Origin: Alphaproteobacteria bacterium
GTDB taxonomy: Bacteria > Pseudomonadota > Alphaproteobacteria > GCA-2731375
DNA: 9,186 bases
Assembly: GCA_028281075.1 (NCBI GenBank)
Contig: JANQKO010000277.1
Location: forward strand, 1-9,186
Direction: 5' to 3'
The position numbers and the translations under genes were made by a program. The stretch's first letter is position 1. Every line of letters starts with the position of its first letter. Shown piece after piece: positions 6,652 through 9,186 of this stretch. Under the pieces are notes generated by a model. That model was not told where the DNA came from. It saw only the letters and a list, made by a program, of their open reading frames with translations, and did not search any database.

Positions 6652-6732
6652 TCAAGCCATCGACGCGCCGCCGGTCACGCCCACGCCGACGTCGGAGGCC
6701 GTGGCACGGTGCATGACCCGCATGGCGTTCAT
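6652..6732 (-). CDS. Possible 26-codon ORF coupled to the leuD-like stop
   Basis: On the minus strand an ATG at 6730-6732 overlaps the leuD-like TGA as ATGA and opens a 26-codon frame (MNAMRVMHRATASDVGVGVT...) ending in TGA at 6652-6654. The four-base overlap is a common arrangement for translational coupling. It fills most of the 107-bp gap before the NHL gene. There is no recognisable domain, and the length is well within chance for GC-rich DNA. It could also be the remnant of a longer gene. Treat it as hypothetical. Confidence 0.2.
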   Translation of the reverse strand: MNAMRVMHRATASDVGVGVTGGASMA

Positions 6733-7349
6733 GCCGAGGTGTCGGGTATGTCGTAGATCCAGGGCCGGGCCTCGCGGCCGCGGGCCTGGAAGGCCCTGAT
6801 GTCGTCCAGCCGGCGGCGCGTCATGTCGATCTCGTCCAGGCCCTCCAGCAGCGCCGCCCGCTGCGACGGTGGCACGTCGAAGGCGATCGCCGCGCGGTTG
6901 GGCGGCCGGATCGTGCCGGCCGCCAGATCGACGGTTGTCGGTCCGGCCGGCGCGGCCGCGGCCAGCGCCGCGACCGCGTCTTCATCCAGCACGATCGGCA
7001 GCACGCCGTTCTTGAAACAGTTGTTGTAGAAGATGTCGCCGAAGCTGGAGCCGATGACCACCCTGATGCCCAGGCCCTGCAGCGCCCAGACCGCGGTTTC
7101 GCGCGAGCTGCCGCAGCCGAAATTGCGGCCGGTGATCAGGATCGGCGCGTCGCGAAAGGCCGGCTGATGCAGCGGAAACTCGGGATTTTCGCTGCCGTCG
7201 CCGTTGAACCGGAGCGGTTCCAGCGCGAACCGGCCCAGCGCGTCTCGCTCGTGGTCCAGCATGCGCTGCATGGGAATGATCATGTCGGTGTCGATGTTCT
7301 GGCGCAGCAGCGGCGCGGCGGGCCCGGTGACGCGGGTGAACTTCTCCAT
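6729..7349 (-). CDS. leuD: 3-isopropylmalate dehydratase small subunit-like protein
   Basis: This 206-aa protein is the small, swivel-domain subunit that with LeuC isomerises 2-isopropylmalate to 3-isopropylmalate in leucine synthesis, or a related malate in a paralogue. Family marks are the N-terminus MEKFTRVTGPAAPL, NIDTDMIIP (residues 18-26), NFGCGSSRE (76-84), and GDIFYNNCFKNGVLPI (104-119). Two positions differ from the canonical form as I know it: IIPKQFL is IIPMQRM (Met27), and GSSREHA is GSSRETA (Thr85). The C-terminal tail RRRLDDIRAFQARGREARPWIYDIP is also unlike E. coli LeuD. The start at 7349 lies 3 bp after the leuC stop, and the ribosome-binding site is weak, so translation is probably coupled to leuC. 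The family is certain and the exact substrate is not, so the symbol is by family. Confidence 0.9.
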   Translation of the reverse strand: MEKFTRVTGPAAPLLRQNIDTDMIIPMQRMLDHERDALGRFALEPLRFNGDGSENPEFPLHQPAFRDAPILITGRNFGCGSSRETAVWALQGLGIRVVIGSSFGDIFYNNCFKNGVLPIVLDEDAVAALAAAAPAGPTTVDLAAGTIRPPNRAAIAFDVPPSQRAALLEGLDEIDMTRRRLDDIRAFQARGREARPWIYDIPDTSA

Positions 7350-7352
7350 GGC

Positions 7353-8753
7353 TCAGGCCCCCAGCTTGCGGACGTCGGCGATATGGCCGCTGACGGCGGC
7401 GGCCGCCGCCATCGCCGGGCTGGCGAGATGCGTGCGGCTGCCCGGGCCCTGCCGGCCGACGAAGTTCCGGTTCGAGGTCGAGACGCAGCGCGCGCCCGGT
7501 GCCACCCGGTCGCCGTTCGCCGCCACGCACATCGAGCAGCCCGGCGCCCGCCACTGGAAGCCGCTGTCGCGGAACACCCGGTCCAGCCCCTCGGCCTCGG
7601 CGGCGCGCTTCACCGACTCGCTGCCCGGCACCACCCAGGCCTCGACATGTTCGGCGACCTTGCGGCCCGCGGCGACGCGGGCGGCGTCGCGCAGGTCGCT
7701 GATGCGTCTGTTGGTGCAGGAACCGATGAACACCCGGTCGACCCTGACGCCCTCGATCGGCGTGCCGGGCATCAGGTCCATATAGTCGAGCGCCGCCTGA
7801 ATGGCCGGCCGGCGGTCGGGCGGCGCCGTTGACGGGTCCGGAACGCGGCCGTCCACGGGCAGCACGTCCTGCGGGCTGTTGCCCCAGGTGATCTGCGGCC
7901 GCACGGCGCCGGCGTCGATCGCCACCTCACGGTCGAACACGGCGTCCGCGTCGCTGGCCAGCGTCCGCCATTCGGCGATGGCCCGGTCCCAGGCCGCGCC
8001 GGCCGGCGCGAACCGGCGGCCGGCGAGATAATCGAAGGTGGCGTCATCCGGCGCGATCATGCCGACCTTGGCGCCGAACTCGATCGACAGGTTGCAGATC
8101 GTCAGCCGGCCCTCGATCGGCATCTCGCGGATCGCCTGGCCGGCATATTCGATGGCATGGCCGACGCCGGCCGCGGCGCCGATCTCGCCGATCAGGTACA
8201 GCACCAGGTCCTTCGGCGTGACATGCGCGTCCATCCGTCCGTCCAGCGTGATGCGCATGCGTTTGGGCCGGCGCTGCAGGATGGTCTGCGTCGCCAGCAC
8301 GTGCGCCACCTCGCTCGAGCCGATGCCCCAGGACAGCGCGCCCAGCCCGCCGTGGGTGCAGGTATGGCTGTCGCCGCAGACCAGCAGGACGCCCGGCAGC
8401 GTGATGCCCAGCTCCGGGCCGATCACGTGCACGATGCCCTGTCCGTCGTCGTCCAGGTCGAACAGGCGAATGCCGCAGGCGGCGCAGCTCTCGCGCAGGC
8501 CGTTGACCAGGCGCTTGCCGGCATAGTCGGTCAGGTCGGCGCGGCCGGGCTCGGTCGAGACCGCGTGGTCGGGCGTCGCGAAGCAGAGCTCCGGATTGGC
8601 GACGTCGAGGCCGCGCTCGCGCAGCTCCATGAGGCCGCGTCCGCCGCTCAGATCGTGCAGCAGATGCCGGTCGACATGCAGCAGATACTGGTCGTCGCCC
8701 AGATCGGCGATCACATGCGCATCCCAGACCTTGTCGAACAACGACCGACCCAT
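7353..8753 (-). CDS. leuC: 3-isopropylmalate dehydratase large subunit-like protein
   Basis: This aconitase-family large subunit carries the [4Fe-4S] cluster used for dehydration and rehydration of 2-isopropylmalate, in complex with the LeuD-like protein encoded next. Starting at ATG 8753 (MGRSLFDKVWDAHVI) the protein has 466 residues, the same as E. coli LeuC. The cluster ligands fall at Cys346 (FIGSCTNRR) and Cys406/Cys409 (GCSMC), within one residue of the E. coli positions. CGDSHTCTHGGLGAL carries the catalytic-loop His, with Cys where E. coli has Ala. STSNRNFVGRQG and SPAMAAAAAVSGHIADVR are typical C-terminal blocks. A longer frame to 8798 exists, but its extra residues do not match the family; GGGAG lies 10 nt before ATG 8753. 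PDHAVST replaces the more usual MDHNVST or MDHNVPT. The pair with leuD is tight, but leuB is not adjacent. Confidence 0.93.
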   Translation of the reverse strand: MGRSLFDKVWDAHVIADLGDDQYLLHVDRHLLHDLSGGRGLMELRERGLDVANPELCFATPDHAVSTEPGRADLTDYAGKRLVNGLRESCAACGIRLFDLDDDGQGIVHVIGPELGITLPGVLLVCGDSHTCTHGGLGALSWGIGSSEVAHVLATQTILQRRPKRMRITLDGRMDAHVTPKDLVLYLIGEIGAAAGVGHAIEYAGQAIREMPIEGRLTICNLSIEFGAKVGMIAPDDATFDYLAGRRFAPAGAAWDRAIAEWRTLASDADAVFDREVAIDAGAVRPQITWGNSPQDVLPVDGRVPDPSTAPPDRRPAIQAALDYMDLMPGTPIEGVRVDRVFIGSCTNRRISDLRDAARVAAGRKVAEHVEAWVVPGSESVKRAAEAEGLDRVFRDSGFQWRAPGCSMCVAANGDRVAPGARCVSTSNRNFVGRQGPGSRTHLASPAMAAAAAVSGHIADVRKLGA

Positions 8754-8898
8754 TGCCTCGCAACTCCCACTCGTCCCCGGTTCGGCCGAGCTTATCACGG
8801 CGACTGCGTATTTCTACGCGGGGGCAAATGCGGATTCAGATCCCGGCCGTGGCCACCTACATTTTCGTCAAATGGCGACACAATCGGAGGCGCGGGTG
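8754..8898. promoter_or_regulatory. Divergent control region between leuC and the small coiled-coil gene
   Basis: Both genes read outward from this 145-bp gap. It contains a short perfect dyad, GCGTA (8806-8810) and TACGC (8815-8819) around TTTC, which may be an operator half-site pair or a chance hairpin. I see no convincing -35/-10 pair, T-box, or leucine-rich attenuator peptide. Confidence 0.4.
8886..8890 (+). promoter_or_regulatory. Ribosome-binding site GGAGG for the small coiled-coil gene
   Basis: GGAGG lies 8 nt before ATG 8899, favouring this start over the in-frame ATG at 8872, which has no such site, and over much longer readings that run back through the leuC antisense strand. Confidence 0.7.
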
Positions 8899-9081
8899 AT
8901 GACCGGACCGGAAAACCAGGATGCGGGCGATGGCCGGCCGGCCGCCGTCGACCGGGCGCGGGCATTGCGCGACCGCCGCCGCAAGCTGCGGCAGGAGATG
9001 CTGGCGCTCGATAACGCGCTTGCCCGGGTACAGAACGATCTGGCCCGGATCGACGTCGAGCTCGGCGCGGCTTCGGGCTGA
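8899..9081 (+). CDS. Small charged coiled-coil hypothetical protein
   Basis: The frame encodes 60 residues. The first 15 are Gly/Pro/Asp-rich (MTGPENQDAGDGRP). Residues about 18-55 (RARALRDRRRKLRQEM then LALDNALARVQNDLARIDVEL) are strongly helical, with hydrophobic residues spaced at 3-4, as in a coiled coil; the first half is basic and the second mixed. There is no signal peptide or membrane segment and no family I recognise. A good GGAGG site fixes the start, and the strand is opposite to leuC. Comparable small coiled-coil proteins are often oligomerisation or nucleoid-associated factors, but that is inference. An alternative start at ATG 8872 would add 9 residues. Confidence 0.65.
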   Translation: MTGPENQDAGDGRPAAVDRARALRDRRRKLRQEMLALDNALARVQNDLARIDVELGAASG

Positions 9082-9186
9082 GTCACGCGGTTTGCGTTCG
9101 TCACCACTGTCGGCGGCATGCCGTCGCCGTTCGCCGTGCCGCGCGCGGCAACCACATCCCCACGGCAGCCGCGACGCCGGGAACGG
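9082..9186. other. Unassigned right end
   Basis: No supported gene lies in these 105 bp. An ATG at 9118 opens a frame to the window edge (MPSPFAVPRAATTSPRQ...) without a ribosome-binding site. A 14-bp palindrome, TGCCGCGCGCGGCA, sits at 9137-9150 and may be chance in DNA this GC-rich. Confidence 0.4.

Noticed and set aside
5534..6655. 373-codon minus-strand frame overlapping the NHL gene
   Set aside because: It is an out-of-frame reading of the same strand with an Arg/Gly-rich product; the NHL frame has a good ribosome-binding site and clear repeats.
8596..8898. Upstream extension of the small coiled-coil ORF
   Set aside because: It reads through the antisense of leuC; the GGAGG before ATG 8899 and the change in residue character show the real gene begins there.
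9137..9150. 14-bp palindrome as an operator or terminator
   Set aside because: A GC-only alternating core is expected often by chance in this composition, and no gene context at the window edge supports a role.

Overview
The window is very GC-rich and coding-dense, and its proteins look alphaproteobacterial. A Rhodospirillales- or Rhizobiales-like soil or water bacterium is my best guess, from composition and protein style only. All recognisable genes belong to purine salvage, transport and central or catabolic metabolism. I saw no phage, integrase, CRISPR, tRNA, rRNA or toxin-antitoxin signature, and no clear new defence or biosynthetic system.

Left block (1-2439, + strand): the 3' part of a xanthine-guanine phosphoribosyltransferase gene (gpt) is followed directly by an HcaT-like major facilitator (MFS) transporter. 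That transporter appears to start at a CTG overlapping the gpt stop. After 40 bp comes a crotonase-fold enzyme whose active site resembles the PaaG isomerase type rather than classical enoyl-CoA hydratase. An amidase-signature hydrolase (2452-3906, - strand) converges on it with a 12-bp gap. The amidase is divergent from a second, CynX/NimT-like MFS transporter (3991-5220, + strand), so the two may form an uptake and hydrolysis pair.

Middle (5221-5619): this roughly 400-bp convergent intergenic gap is the least ordinary part of the window. It holds a small hairpin just after the transporter gene. It then holds a roughly 290-bp block (5294-5585) made of several imperfect inverted repeats nested around nearly the same centre, resembling a composite REP/MITE-type palindromic element.

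Right block (5620-8753, - strand): the gene order is leuC-like, leuD-like, a possible 26-codon ORF overlapping the leuD stop, then an NHL-repeat beta-propeller gene. The propeller keeps the Arg/His/Tyr/His/His set of peptidyl-alpha-hydroxyglycine alpha-amidating lyase. LeuC keeps its [4Fe-4S] cysteines, but LeuD departs from canonical LeuD at two normally conserved positions and no leuB is adjacent. The pair may therefore be a secondary paralogue working on a related 2-substituted malate. Divergent from leuC is a small charged, probably coiled-coil protein (8899-9081, + strand). The final 105 bp contain no supported gene.
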